From: Komagataeibacter sucrofermentans DSM 15973
GTDB lineage: Bacteria; Pseudomonadota; Alphaproteobacteria; Acetobacterales; Acetobacteraceae
Assembly: GCF_040581405.1 (NCBI RefSeq)
Contig: NZ_CP137157.1
Coordinates: 624,001-688,000 of the forward strand
Length of the DNA stretch: 64,000 nt
Reading direction: 5' to 3'
Below, one piece after another: positions 8,481 to 16,399 of the stretch (positions within the stretch are counted from its first letter, which is position 1; the number at the start of each line of letters is the position of its first letter). Under the pieces are notes generated by a model. That model worked only from the letters and a program-made list of their open reading frames with translations, ran no database searches and was not told the origin of the DNA. The position numbers and the translations under genes were made by a program.

Positions 8481-9352
8481 AATGGCATGATGGCCTGGCC
8501 GCGCTAAGCCTTGATTATGATGGCTATATCCTCGACCTGTGGGGCGTGGTGCATAATGGCGTAGTACCTTATCCCGGCGTGCTGGAATGCCTGCAACGCC
8601 TGCGCGAGGCGGGCAAGCGGGTGGTCCTGCTCTCCAACGCGCCGCGGCGCACCGCCACGGTGGAGCCGGGCCTGCGCCGCATGGGCGTGAGTGCGGACCT
8701 GTATGATGGCATCATGACCAGCGGCGAGTGCACGCATCGCATGCTTGCCGCCCGCACCGACCCGTGGTTTGCGGGGCTGGGCCGCCGCATGGTCCATCTC
8801 GGCCCCGACAAGGACGTGGATGTCTATGCCGGGCTTGACCTTGATGTGGTGACCGACCCCGCTCAGGCAGATTTCGTGCTCAATACCGGGCCGGACGCCG
8901 AACTGGGCGAGGAGGAAATTACCCCCTACCTGCCCCTGCTGGAGCAGTGCGCGGCCCGCAGCCTGCCCATGATCTGCGCCAACCCCGACCAGCAGGTGAT
9001 TCGCGGCAGCCAGCGCCTGATCTGCGCGGGTGCGATGGCAAGCTGGTATGAAAGCCGCAACCGTGCCGTGCGCTGGATTGGCAAGCCCTACCCGGAAGTC
9101 TACGCGCTGGCGTTATCGCTACTTGATGTGCCGGGCGAGCGCGTGCTGGCGCTAGGCGATGCGCTGGCCACCGACATGCGTGGTGCCGCCACGGCAGGCA
9201 TTGACGGCTGCTGGGTGCTGGGCGGCATCCATCAGGAAATGCTGGGCGGCAGCTGGGAGCACAACCGCAACCCCGATTACGATCTGGCGGTGGCGGAAGC
9301 GACCGCAGCCGGGCTAACCCCGGTCGCCTGCGTGCCGTCGCTGCGCTGGTAG
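8477..9352 (+). CDS. HAD-superfamily class IIA phosphatase (TIGR01459 type)
   Basis: 291 aa member of the NagD-like HAD IIA phosphatases. Motif I is LDYDGYILDLWGVVHNG (nucleophile Asp in the DLWGV-type variant typical of this alphaproteobacterial subgroup), motif II VVLLSNAPRR, the cap contains CANPDQ, and motif III/IV is GKPYPEVYALAL followed by VLALGDALATDMRGAATAGIDGCWVLGG with the metal-binding Asp pair. The physiological substrate is not known for this subgroup. The start ATG overlaps the pyrD stop (ATGA), so the two genes form an operon. It faces yqgE convergently across a palindromic repeat. Confidence 0.88.
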   Translation: MKWHDGLAALSLDYDGYILDLWGVVHNGVVPYPGVLECLQRLREAGKRVVLLSNAPRRTATVEPGLRRMGVSADLYDGIMTSGECTHRMLAARTDPWFAGLGRRMVHLGPDKDVDVYAGLDLDVVTDPAQADFVLNTGPDAELGEEEITPYLPLLEQCAARSLPMICANPDQQVIRGSQRLICAGAMASWYESRNRAVRWIGKPYPEVYALALSLLDVPGERVLALGDALATDMRGAATAGIDGCWVLGGIHQEMLGGSWEHNRNPDYDLAVAEATAAGLTPVACVPSLRW

Positions 9353-9404
9353 GCCATATGCGTCTGGCCCGGCGCATGTGACATCCGCAATGCCCTGAAA
9401 TGAT

Positions 9405-9479
9405 AAAAGTTTTTGGCGACGTTTTTCAAAAAGCTTCGAAAGACGTCGCCTTTAAAAAAGGCGATACCCAAAAACTTTT
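9405..9479. repeat. Intergenic three-armed palindrome, copy 1
   Basis: Outer inverted repeat AAAAGTTTTTGG (9405-9416) and CCCAAAAACTTTT (9467-9479). Inside, GCGACG and CGTCGC pair, enclosing a TTTTTCAAAAAGCTTC segment, followed by a short GCCTTTAAAAAAGGC hairpin. It is the most diverged of the full copies but keeps the outer stem perfectly. It lies between the convergent HAD phosphatase and yqgE genes. The reverse strand after the outer stem gives a T-rich tract, so it may serve as a bidirectional terminator (inference). Relatives lie at 12684, 41304 and 52198, partial ones at 13119 and 33825. Confidence 0.75.
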
Positions 9480-9623
9480 CTTCTGTAAAACAAGTCCGGA
9501 TGGATCGCGTGTTTCACTGTCCCATCGATCAGGATACGCGCGCCAGGGTCTGGCGTGATTGCATGCAGTTTGAAAGATTCTGCCAAGGCGGCCTGCACGT
9601 GTGGCAGCCGGTCCTGACTGACG

Positions 9624-10208
9624 TCAGGCGTGGCCCGCCGCCCCGGTAAACCACGCCGGGTCAATGCGCACGCTGGCCAGCGCCTGCCGCCACTTGGCGT
9701 TATGGTCGGGGCCGAACACGATGGCCTCGGTGGCGGGGGCGGCAACCCAGGCATTGTGGTGCAGCATCTCGTCTTCCAGCTGGCCTGCCTCCCAGCTGGC
9801 ATGGCCCATGGCCAGCATGGCGTGGGCCGGGCCGTTGCCATCGGCAATGTCACGCAGCACGTCAAGGCTGGCGGTCAGCGTCGTGCTGTCATCGACCGGC
9901 AGGCTGCCATCGCCGCTCCAGTCCGATGTATGCAGCACGAAGCCGCGCCCGTTATCCATCGGGCCGCCCGCGCACAGATTGATGCGGCGGCGGGGCGGCA
10001 CGGGCGCAATGCCAAGCTGTTCAAGCACATCATCAAGTACGGGTTGCGACAGCCTGCGGTTGACGACCAGCCCCATTGCGCCATCCTCGGGCGTATGGGC
10101 GCATAGATAGATGACACTCCGCGCGAAGGCGGGGTCGGTCAGGGCAGGGGTGGCCACCAGCAGGTGACCGGTCAGGCTACGGCCTGGAGATGTCGCGAAG
10201 GAAGCCAT
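9624..10208 (-). CDS. YqgE/AlgH family protein (UPF0301)
   Basis: About 194 aa, the full length of the family. Conserved blocks: LTGHLLVATPALTDPAFARSVIYLCAHTPEDGAMGLVVNR at the N-terminus, then LCAGGPMDNGRGFVLHTSDW, AMLAMGHASWEAGQLEDEMLHHNAWVA and FGPDHNAKWRQAL. Predicted cytoplasmic. The family is named after AlgH of Pseudomonas, but its molecular function is not settled. An ATG 12 codons upstream (10244) is possible; the internal one at 10208 aligns better with the family's MAS...LTGHLL beginning. The divergent SDR gene starts 130 bp away. Confidence 0.9.
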   Translation of the reverse strand: MASFATSPGRSLTGHLLVATPALTDPAFARSVIYLCAHTPEDGAMGLVVNRRLSQPVLDDVLEQLGIAPVPPRRRINLCAGGPMDNGRGFVLHTSDWSGDGSLPVDDSTTLTASLDVLRDIADGNGPAHAMLAMGHASWEAGQLEDEMLHHNAWVAAPATEAIVFGPDHNAKWRQALASVRIDPAWFTGAAGHA

Positions 10209-10337
10209 ACACCACCATAGAACCGGATTTGCCCTCTTTTGCAACCATTTCAGCTTCGGGTTGTATGGTTGTTAGCCCCCATGACGGGAGGCGACGGATA
10301 TGCAAGGCTGACCACCGACACAGCAGGAGAAAAGACC

Positions 10338-11096
10338 ATGAAGCAGATTGCACTGGTAACGGGGGCCACGGCCGGATTCGGCAAGGCAATCGCCACGCGG
10401 CTCGTGCGTGATGGGTATCGTGTCATTGCCACCGGCCGCAGGCGCGAACGCCTTGATGCGCTGGCGGCCGAACTCGGGCCGGACCTGCTGGCCTTCGAGC
10501 TGGACATGACCGATGCCGCAGCCATTGCCGCCCTGCCGGGCAGCCTGCCCGAGGGCTGGCGCGATGTGGATGTGCTGGTCAATAACGCGGGTCTCGCCCT
10601 GGGCATGGAAAAGGCGCAGGAGGCGGACGTGGCCAACTGGCAGACCATGATCGCCACCAACGTGACCGGCATGGCCGAACTGACGCGCGTGCTGCTGCCT
10701 GGCATGGTGGCGCGCGACCGCGGGCATGTCGTGACGCTGGGCAGCACGGCGGGCATCTATCCCTATACCGGCGGCAATGTGTATGGCGCGACCAAGGCGT
10801 TCGTGCGCCAGTTCACCCGCAACCTGCGCTGCGACCTGCTGGGCCATAATGTGCGCGTGACCAATATCGAGCCGGGCCTGTGTGGCGGCAGCGAGTTCAG
10901 CACCGTGCGCCTGCGCGACCCGGCCAGGGCGGCGGCGGTGTATGAAGGGACCAAGCCCCTGCTGCCCGAGGATATTGCCGAGACCCTGTCCTGGATCATT
11001 GCGCTGCCGCGTCATGTGAATATCAACGAGGTGGAGATGATGCCGACCTGTCAGGCGGCTGGTGGCCTCGCGGTGGCGCGGGGCATGAAGGATTGA
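10338..11096 (+). CDS. SDR family NAD(P)-dependent oxidoreductase (YdfG-like)
   Basis: 252 aa classical short-chain dehydrogenase. Cofactor motif TGATAGFGKAIA at the N-terminus, Arg residues after the second strand (ATGRRRERL) that favour NADP, VNNAG motif, Ser of the TLGSTAG segment and catalytic YGATK (Tyr and Lys). The C-terminal block RVTNIEPGLCGGSEFSTVR and the NINEVEMMPTCQ end are typical of the YdfG subgroup, which reduces 3-hydroxy acids such as L-allo-threonine or malonic semialdehyde. The start is set by the GGAGAAAAG Shine-Dalgarno just upstream; the longer open frame from 10239 lacks homologous character. The ppk2 start lies at its stop codon. Confidence 0.9.
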   Translation: MKQIALVTGATAGFGKAIATRLVRDGYRVIATGRRRERLDALAAELGPDLLAFELDMTDAAAIAALPGSLPEGWRDVDVLVNNAGLALGMEKAQEADVANWQTMIATNVTGMAELTRVLLPGMVARDRGHVVTLGSTAGIYPYTGGNVYGATKAFVRQFTRNLRCDLLGHNVRVTNIEPGLCGGSEFSTVRLRDPARAAAVYEGTKPLLPEDIAETLSWIIALPRHVNINEVEMMPTCQAAGGLAVARGMKD

Positions 11097-11098
11097 GT

Positions 11099-12025
11099 AT
11101 GGCCCGCAAGAAAACGACCACAAACACGCTCGCGCGGCGTTTCAGCGTGCATAATGGCAAGGGGTTCTCCCTTGCCGACTGCCCGACCCGGGCAGCGGAG
11201 GCCTGCGGGCTGGACAAGAAAACCGGCAAGCAGCTGCTCAGGGAGCGCATCCGTCACCTCTCGCAACTGCAGGCCCTGCTATACGCCAACAACACATGGT
11301 CGGTGCTGGTCGTGCTGCAGGCCCTTGATGCGGGCGGCAAGGATGGCGTGATCAAGCATGTCATGTCGGGCATCAACCCGCAGGGGGTCAGTGTCTCGTC
11401 ATTCAAGCAGCCCGGCCCGGTCGAGCTGGCGCATGGTTATCTGTGGCGCGAGCACATGGTGGCGCCTGCTGCTGGCCGCATCGGCATCTTCAACCGCAGC
11501 CATTATGAGGAAGTGCTCGTCACCCGCGTGCACCCCGAACTGCTCGAGCACGAATGCCTGCCGCTGAGCCTGCGCCGCAGGCCCACCTTCTGGAAGGACC
11601 GTTACGAGGATATCAGCAGTTTCGAGCGCTACATGGCCCGGCAGGGCACGATCGTGCTGAAGTTCTTCCTGCATCTTTCCAAGGAGGAGCAGCGCCTGCG
11701 CTTTTTGAAGCGCATCAGGCACCGCGCCAAGAACTGGAAGTTCTCACCTGCCGATATTCATGAGCGTCAGTACTGGGATGACTACCAGAACGCCTATGAG
11801 GAAGCGATCCGTCACACGGCCCACCCCGATGCACCGTGGTTTGTCGTGCCCGCCGACCAGAAATGGTTCGAGCGCCTGGTCGTGATCGAGGCGATCATCG
11901 ACGCGCTGGAGAAGCTGCACCTGAAAATGCCCGCCATGGACCCCGCCATGGAGGCGGATATGGAAAAGGCCCGCAGGCAGCTTGAGGCGGAAGCCCCCCG
12001 GCCCGCGCATAACCCCGTTCATTGA
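11099..12025 (+). CDS. ppk2: Polyphosphate kinase 2 family protein
   Basis: 308 aa single-domain PPK2, which transfers phosphate between polyphosphate and nucleotides. Walker A-like LQALDAGGKDGVIKHVMSGINPQG, the following FKQPGPVELAHGYLWR, a Walker B-like region GRIGIFNRSHYEEVLVTRVHP, and the lid LRRRPTFWKDRYEDISSFE with KFFLHLSKEEQRLRFLKRI are all present. The domain layout fits the PPK2-related subgroup that phosphorylates AMP or ADP; direction and nucleotide preference cannot be read here. A TTG at 11093 overlapping the SDR stop is an alternative start. Gene order SDR-ppk2 suggests co-transcription without a clear functional link. Confidence 0.92.
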   Translation: MARKKTTTNTLARRFSVHNGKGFSLADCPTRAAEACGLDKKTGKQLLRERIRHLSQLQALLYANNTWSVLVVLQALDAGGKDGVIKHVMSGINPQGVSVSSFKQPGPVELAHGYLWREHMVAPAAGRIGIFNRSHYEEVLVTRVHPELLEHECLPLSLRRRPTFWKDRYEDISSFERYMARQGTIVLKFFLHLSKEEQRLRFLKRIRHRAKNWKFSPADIHERQYWDDYQNAYEEAIRHTAHPDAPWFVVPADQKWFERLVVIEAIIDALEKLHLKMPAMDPAMEADMEKARRQLEAEAPRPAHNPVH

Positions 12026-12044
12026 CGCCGCCGCCCGCGCACCG

Positions 12045-12064
12045 CAAAAGATTGTAATCTTTTG
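12045..12064. promoter_or_regulatory. Perfect 9-bp inverted repeat upstream of the DUF3465 gene
   Basis: CAAAAGATT (12045-12053) and its exact reverse complement AATCTTTTG (12056-12064) separated by GT. It sits between ppk2 and the DUF3465 gene, right before that gene's GAGGGAGA Shine-Dalgarno. It could be an operator for a dimeric regulator or a weak ppk2 terminator; the sequence alone does not decide. Confidence 0.4.
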
Positions 12065-12082
12065 AAGAGGGAGAACATTCAG

Positions 12083-12673
12083 ATGGCGGCAATGCGCTGG
12101 CAGCGATGCGTGATGACGGGGCTCGGGGCGGTCGTGGCACTGCAGATGGGGAGTATTGCGCCCGCCCATGCGCGGCACCACCACCACCGGCACGAAAGTG
12201 AATACACGCGTGATGAGACGCAGGACACGCAGGGCGCGCAAAGCGGCCGCGAGGGCGGCAGCTCACGCCCGCAGCCCATTGCCAGCCCCGTGCCCACGGC
12301 CTGCGATGACGGCAAATTCCTAGCCGATCTTCAGGCTGCGGAAGCCAGCAGCAGCGAAGCCCACCCCGACCGGGTCGAGCATGTGTGCGGGAAGGTCATC
12401 GCCGTTTCGGCGTCCAAGCGCACGCGCAGCGGCCTGCACGGGTATTTTTATGTTGACGTGGGGCATGGCGTGTCCATCCGCATCGTGTCGGATCTGGACC
12501 GGATGACAGCACCCACATGGCCTTGGGTGGCCAAGGACGACCAGGCCGATGTGCTGGGCCGCTATTATTATGATAATGCCCGCCGCCAGGGCATTGACTG
12601 GACCCATCATGGCACCGGGCGGAGCTGGCCGGTTGAGGGCTATGTCAGCGTCAACGGCACCCGTTACCAGTAA
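12083..12673 (+). CDS. Secreted DUF3465-type protein with His-rich N-terminus
   Basis: About 196 aa. Sec signal peptide (TGLGAVVALQMGSIAPAHA), then immediately a histidine cluster (RHHHHRHESE), a low-complexity polar linker, and a C-terminal domain matching DUF3465: HVCGKVIAVSASKRTRSGLHGYFYVDVGHG, an APTWPWV block, DVLGRYYYD and DWTHHGTGRSWPVEGYVSVNGTRYQ. The domain resembles an OB-like fold of unknown function found in periplasmic proteins. The start is set by GAGGGAGA ten bases upstream. The His run may bind metal (inference). It faces YnfA convergently across repeat copy 2. Confidence 0.8.
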   Translation: MAAMRWQRCVMTGLGAVVALQMGSIAPAHARHHHHRHESEYTRDETQDTQGAQSGREGGSSRPQPIASPVPTACDDGKFLADLQAAEASSSEAHPDRVEHVCGKVIAVSASKRTRSGLHGYFYVDVGHGVSIRIVSDLDRMTAPTWPWVAKDDQADVLGRYYYDNARRQGIDWTHHGTGRSWPVEGYVSVNGTRYQ

Positions 12674-12683
12674 TCACGTTGAT

Positions 12684-12764
12684 AAGAGTTTTTGGGGGCC
12701 GCCTTTTTTCAAAAAGGCGGCGTTCTTCTGAAGCGTTTTGAAAAATGCTTCTCCAGAAACTCTT
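12684..12764. repeat. Intergenic three-armed palindrome, copy 2
   Basis: Outer arms AAGAGTTTTTGG (12684-12695) and CCAGAAACTCTT (12753-12764). Inner hairpin 1 is GCCGCC TTTTTTCAAAAA GGCGGC (12699-12722); inner hairpin 2 is GAAGCGTTTTGAAAAATGCTTC (12730-12751), joined by TTCTTCT. Compared with the other copies the fourth base pair of the outer stem is changed on both sides (AAAAGT/ACTTTT to AAGAGT/ACTCTT), a compensatory change. Between convergent genes. Confidence 0.85.
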
Positions 12765-12765
12765 G

Positions 12766-13095
12766 TCAGGGATGGGCGCGTGGAGCGAACAGGATCAGCC
12801 CTGCACCCGCAAGGCAGATCGCGGCGCCCAGTATATCCCACCGATCAGGCGGCAGGCCTTCGACCAGCCAGGACCAGATCAGGCTGGCCACGATGTACAC
12901 GCCACCATAAATGGCATAGGCCCGCCCCGCGTTATCAGCAGGGCTGAAGGTCAGCAGCCACGCAAAAACCACCAGCGACAGGCAGCCCGGCACCAGCACG
13001 AACGGCGAGCGGCCAAGGCGCATCCAGGCCCAGAAACAGAAGCAGCCGCCAATCTCGGCAAAGGCTGCGGGAATGTAGATGGCGGCGGTGAGCAT
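12766..13095 (-). CDS. YnfA family small membrane protein (UPF0060)
   Basis: 109 aa with four predicted transmembrane helices and little else. The family signature is clear: [49 protein letters not shown] and [23 protein letters not shown]. The fold resembles small multidrug-resistance-type exporters, but the function of YnfA proteins is not established in general. An AGGAAG Shine-Dalgarno lies directly before the start. It lies between repeat copy 2 on its 3' side and the truncated repeat 3 on its 5' side. Confidence 0.9.
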   Translation of the reverse strand: MLTAAIYIPAAFAEIGGCFCFWAWMRLGRSPFVLVPGCLSLVVFAWLLTFSPADNAGRAYAIYGGVYIVASLIWSWLVEGLPPDRWDILGAAICLAGAGLILFAPRAHP

Positions 13096-13118
13096 GGTCT
13101 TCCTGTAGAAAAAAGATC

Positions 13119-13166
13119 AGAAGTTTTTAGTGAAGCTTTTTTCAAAAAAGCAGCGCTAAAAAAAAC
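13119..13166. repeat. Truncated palindrome, copy 3, joined to the clpA terminator
   Basis: AGAAGTTTTTAG followed by TGAAGCTTTTTTCAAAAAAGCAGC and CTAAAAAAAAC: one outer half, one inner hairpin (GCTTTTTTCAAAAAAGC) and a degenerate closing half. The other inner hairpin is missing. Its A tract forms the T tail of the adjoining clpA terminator on the minus strand. It is the only copy not between convergent genes: it lies 5' of ynfA and 3' of clpA. Confidence 0.6.
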
Positions 13167-13190
13167 AGGAGCCATTTCTGGCTCCTGTTC
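13157..13190 (-). terminator. Rho-independent terminator of clpA
   Basis: Read on the minus strand: AACAGGAGCCA, loop GAAA, TGGCTCCTGTT, then a run of T residues (the A tract at 13157-13164 on the plus strand). It lies 27 bp beyond the clpA stop. Confidence 0.85.
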
Positions 13191-13216
13191 TTGTTTTCAG
13201 GTTAAGCGGATTACGC

Positions 13217-15547
13217 TCAGTCAGCAGCTTCGGCTTCGCGGGTGCTGTCGCCTTCATCGCCTTCGGGGGAATCGTTTTCCGCCTGCGAGATATATTCAAA
13301 GTCGAGCTTGCCATCCTTGAGCGTGATCTTGGCAACCCCGCCCTTGGTCAGCTTGCCAAACAGCAGTTCCTCGGCCAGCGGCTTCTTGATGTTTTCCTGA
13401 ATGACACGGCCCAGGGGGCGCGCGCCATACAGGCGGTCGTAGCCACGTTCGGCCAGCCATTCCCGCGCGGCGGACGAGATCTCGATCATCACGTTGCGAT
13501 CAGCCAACTGGGCTTCAAGCTGGAAGATGAACTTCTCCACCACCCGGTCCACCACATGCGGCGACAGGTTGGCGAACGGAATGATCGCATCAAGCCGGTT
13601 GCGGAACTCCGGCGTGAACAGGCGCTTGATCGCATCCTCGTCCTCGCCTTCGCGACTGGTGCGGCCAAAACCGATGGCCTCCTTGCTCAGGTCGGCGGCG
13701 CCCGCGTTCGTGGTCATGATCAGCACCACGTTGCGGAAATCGACCGTCTTGCCGTTATGGTCGGTCAGCCGCCCATGGTCCATCACCTGCAGCAGCACGT
13801 TATACAGATCCTGATGCGCCTTCTCGATTTCATCAAGCAGCAGGACCGCATGCGGGTGCTGGTCAATGGCATCGGTCAGCAGGCCACCCTGGTCAAAGCC
13901 CACATAGCCCGGCGGTGCGCCGATCAGCCGCGAGATCGAATGCCGCTCCATGTATTCCGACATGTCGAAGCGGATCAGCTCAATGCCCAGCGTTGCCGCA
14001 AGCTGCTTGGCCACTTCCGTCTTGCCCACGCCCGTGGGGCCGGAGAACAGGTAGTTGCCAATCGGCTTTTCCGGGTCGCGCAGGCCCGCGCGTGACAGCT
14101 TGATCGCGGCCGTCAGGGCCTCGATCGCCTTGTCCTGCCCGTACACCATGCCCTTGAGGTCACGCTCGAGCGAACGCAGGGTTTCCTTGTCGTCCGACGA
14201 GACGCTCTTGGGCGGGATGCGGGCGATCTTCGCCACGATGTCTTCCACATCCTTCAGCGTAACGGTCTTGCGGCGGCGGTTCTCGGGCACCAGCATGCGC
14301 GAGGCGCCAACCTCGTCAATCACGTCGATGGCCTTGTCGGGCAGCTTGCGGTCGTGGATGTACTTGGCGGCAAGTTCCACCGCCCCACGGATCGCATCAT
14401 CGGTGTAGCGCACCTTGTGGTGCTTCTCGTAATTGACCTTGAGGCCACGCAGGATCTTGATCGCATCCTCGACCGAAGGCTCCGCCACGTCGATCTTCTG
14501 GAACCGGCGTACGAGTGCACGGTCTTTCTCGAAGTGCTGGCGGTATTCCTTGTAGGTGGTCGAGCCCATGCAGCGCAGCGTGCCGGCGGCAAGGGCGGGC
14601 TTGAGCAGGTTGGAGGCATCCATCGCCCCGCCCGAGGTGGCGCCCGCGCCAATCACGGTATGGATCTCGTCAATGAACAGGATCGAGCCGGGATTGTTGT
14701 CGAGTTCGGTCACGACCGCCTTCAGCCGTTCCTCGAAGTCGCCACGGTAGCGCGTGCCCGCAAGCAGCGCGCCCATGTCGAGCGAGTAGATGGTGGCGTT
14801 GAGCAGCACTTCAGGCACGTCGCCTTCAACGATGCGCTTGGCCAGCCCTTCGGCAATGGCGGTCTTGCCCACGCCGGGGTCGCCTACGTAAAGCGGGTTG
14901 TTCTTGGTGCGGCGGCACAGGATCTGGATCGTGCGCTCGATTTCAGAGTCGCGGCCGATCAGCGGGTCGACCTTGCCTTCCTGCGCCTTGTCATTGAGGT
15001 TGGTGCAGTAGGTGGACAGCGCATCCTGGTTCTTCTGCCCGGTCTTGCCGCGCTCCTCGGTCTCGCCGCCTTCGGGCGGGCTGCCCGCAACCGGGCGGCG
15101 CGTGGAGCGGTCGGGTGCCTTGGCAATGCCGTGGGAGATGAAGTTGACCGCATCAAGCCGCGTCATGTCCTGCAACTGCAGGAAGTAAACGGCATGGCTC
15201 TCGCGCTCGGCAAACAGGGCTACAAGCACGTTGGCCCCGGTCACCTCGTCGCGCCCGGTGGACTGCACGTGAATGGCCGCGCGCTGAATTACGCGCTGGA
15301 AAGCGGCCGTGGGCTTGGGGTCAACGGTGCGGTCGGCCGCGAGGCCTGCGAGATCCTTGTCAAGAAAATCGGTCAGGTCGGTGCGCAGCTTGTTCAGATC
15401 GACCCCGCAGGCGCGGAATACCGTTACGGCATCAGGGTCATCGATCAGCGCGAGGAGGAGGTGTTCAAGCGTTGCGTATTCGTGCCGGCGGTCGCCAGCC
15501 AGTGTCAGCGCACGGTGAAGCGTCTGTTCAAGATTACGTGACAACAT
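13217..15547 (-). CDS. clpA: ATP-dependent Clp protease ATP-binding subunit ClpA
   Basis: 776 aa AAA+ unfoldase that partners with ClpP and receives N-degron substrates through ClpS. N-terminal double Clp-N repeat ([35 protein letters not shown]), AAA-1 Walker A GDPGVGKT near residue 222 with a downstream DEIHT Walker B, AAA-2 Walker A GPTGVGKT near residue 502 with LLDEIEKAH, and a C-terminal D2-small domain with [10 protein letters not shown]. The ClpP-contact loop tripeptide is IGF (KEAIGFGR), as in ClpA. The acidic C-terminal tail is typical. The start is the MLSRNLEQ Met; a frame extension to 15568 is possible. clpS lies 161 bp upstream on the same strand. Confidence 0.97.
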   Translation of the reverse strand: MLSRNLEQTLHRALTLAGDRRHEYATLEHLLLALIDDPDAVTVFRACGVDLNKLRTDLTDFLDKDLAGLAADRTVDPKPTAAFQRVIQRAAIHVQSTGRDEVTGANVLVALFAERESHAVYFLQLQDMTRLDAVNFISHGIAKAPDRSTRRPVAGSPPEGGETEERGKTGQKNQDALSTYCTNLNDKAQEGKVDPLIGRDSEIERTIQILCRRTKNNPLYVGDPGVGKTAIAEGLAKRIVEGDVPEVLLNATIYSLDMGALLAGTRYRGDFEERLKAVVTELDNNPGSILFIDEIHTVIGAGATSGGAMDASNLLKPALAAGTLRCMGSTTYKEYRQHFEKDRALVRRFQKIDVAEPSVEDAIKILRGLKVNYEKHHKVRYTDDAIRGAVELAAKYIHDRKLPDKAIDVIDEVGASRMLVPENRRRKTVTLKDVEDIVAKIARIPPKSVSSDDKETLRSLERDLKGMVYGQDKAIEALTAAIKLSRAGLRDPEKPIGNYLFSGPTGVGKTEVAKQLAATLGIELIRFDMSEYMERHSISRLIGAPPGYVGFDQGGLLTDAIDQHPHAVLLLDEIEKAHQDLYNVLLQVMDHGRLTDHNGKTVDFRNVVLIMTTNAGAADLSKEAIGFGRTSREGEDEDAIKRLFTPEFRNRLDAIIPFANLSPHVVDRVVEKFIFQLEAQLADRNVMIEISSAAREWLAERGYDRLYGARPLGRVIQENIKKPLAEELLFGKLTKGGVAKITLKDGKLDFEYISQAENDSPEGDEGDSTREAEAAD

Positions 15548-15708
15548 GCCGAGACGCTCCTTTTCCAAGTGGGGCCACCAGAGCCCCGGAGATCATAACC
15601 GGTAAGCCAGGACAATCCTTGCCCTGTTGCGATGGAAATGCCAGCACAAAATGCCATGGAACGCGATCGGATCGCGACGGGGGCGTTAAGATGCGCTTGC
15701 TCGTGGGC

Positions 15709-16140
15709 TCAGTCCTTTTCGATCGTGCATTGCAGCGGGTGCTGGTTCTGGCGCGCGAGGTCCATCACCTGCGTTACCTTGGTTTCGGCAACCTCGTACG
15801 TAAAGACCCCGCACACGCCCACGCCACGTTTGTGAACGTGGAGCATGATGTCAGTCGCTTCCTCGCGGTTTTTCTGGAAAAAGCGCTCGAGCACATGCAC
15901 CACGAATTCCATGGGCGTGTAATCATCATTGAGCATCAGCACCTTGTACATCGCCGGCTTGCGGGTCTGTGGCCGGGTGCGGATGACCACGTCGATCATG
16001 CCGTCATCATTGCCCGGCGGCGAGTCCTGCCCGCCGTTACGGCGCGGGGGCGTATTGCCCCCATGCCCATATGGGCGCGGGCTGTCCGCGCAGGGTCGGG
16101 GCGCGGGGTGGGGCAGGGAAACTTGAGCAATAGAAGACAT
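15709..16140 (-). CDS. clpS: ATP-dependent Clp protease adapter ClpS (with N-terminal extension)
   Basis: Adapter that delivers proteins with destabilising N-terminal residues to ClpA. The core is clear: [25 protein letters not shown] with the N-degron pocket [10 protein letters not shown], then [32 protein letters not shown]. With this start the protein is 143 aa, some 40 longer than usual, because of a Pro/Gly-rich segment ([19 protein letters not shown]) before the core. The shorter alternative starts at the ATG ending at 15999 ([11 protein letters not shown]) and gives about 96 aa. Neither has a strong Shine-Dalgarno. Position directly upstream of clpA is the conserved arrangement. Confidence 0.93.
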   Translation of the reverse strand: MSSIAQVSLPHPAPRPCADSPRPYGHGGNTPPRRNGGQDSPPGNDDGMIDVVIRTRPQTRKPAMYKVLMLNDDYTPMEFVVHVLERFFQKNREEATDIMLHVHKRGVGVCGVFTYEVAETKVTQVMDLARQNQHPLQCTIEKD

Positions 16141-16399
16141 GACAGGTACCATATTGGAACTTTGCCGCCGGTTGAAAGGGGCGAGCGCCGGGGGGCAGGG
16201 ATTTTTTTGCATGTGCCCTGATCCGCTGCCGCCCGCGTTTATGGAATGGCAAGGATATAAATACGCTCTGGACGAATAGAAAACCTTTCTTTTAGAATGG
16301 TTGCAGCCAAGCAACCCGTGAATGGATGGAGGGGTGCCGGGTAACCCCGTGCGCCCGAAGCCGTATGATGATGATTGCACGCGCAGGTTTCGCCATCCC
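16141..16399. other. Divergent clpS/D,D-carboxypeptidase intergenic region
   Basis: About 260 bp with an AT-rich middle (16245-16300) that presumably carries the two outward promoters. A small inverted repeat GGTTGC-AGCCAA-GCAACC sits at 16299-16316. No convincing sigma-70 or heat-shock promoter pair was identified by eye. Confidence 0.35.

Noticed and set aside
9452-9865. Frameshifted C-terminal extension of YqgE
   Set aside because: The YqgE frame ends with the normal family C-terminus, so the other frame behind it is not a lost extension; only its last part was kept as a possible small ORF.
12691-12731. Small open frames running through the repeat copies
   Set aside because: They read Phe/Lys-rich text fixed by the palindrome and differ between copies in frame, so they are not genes.
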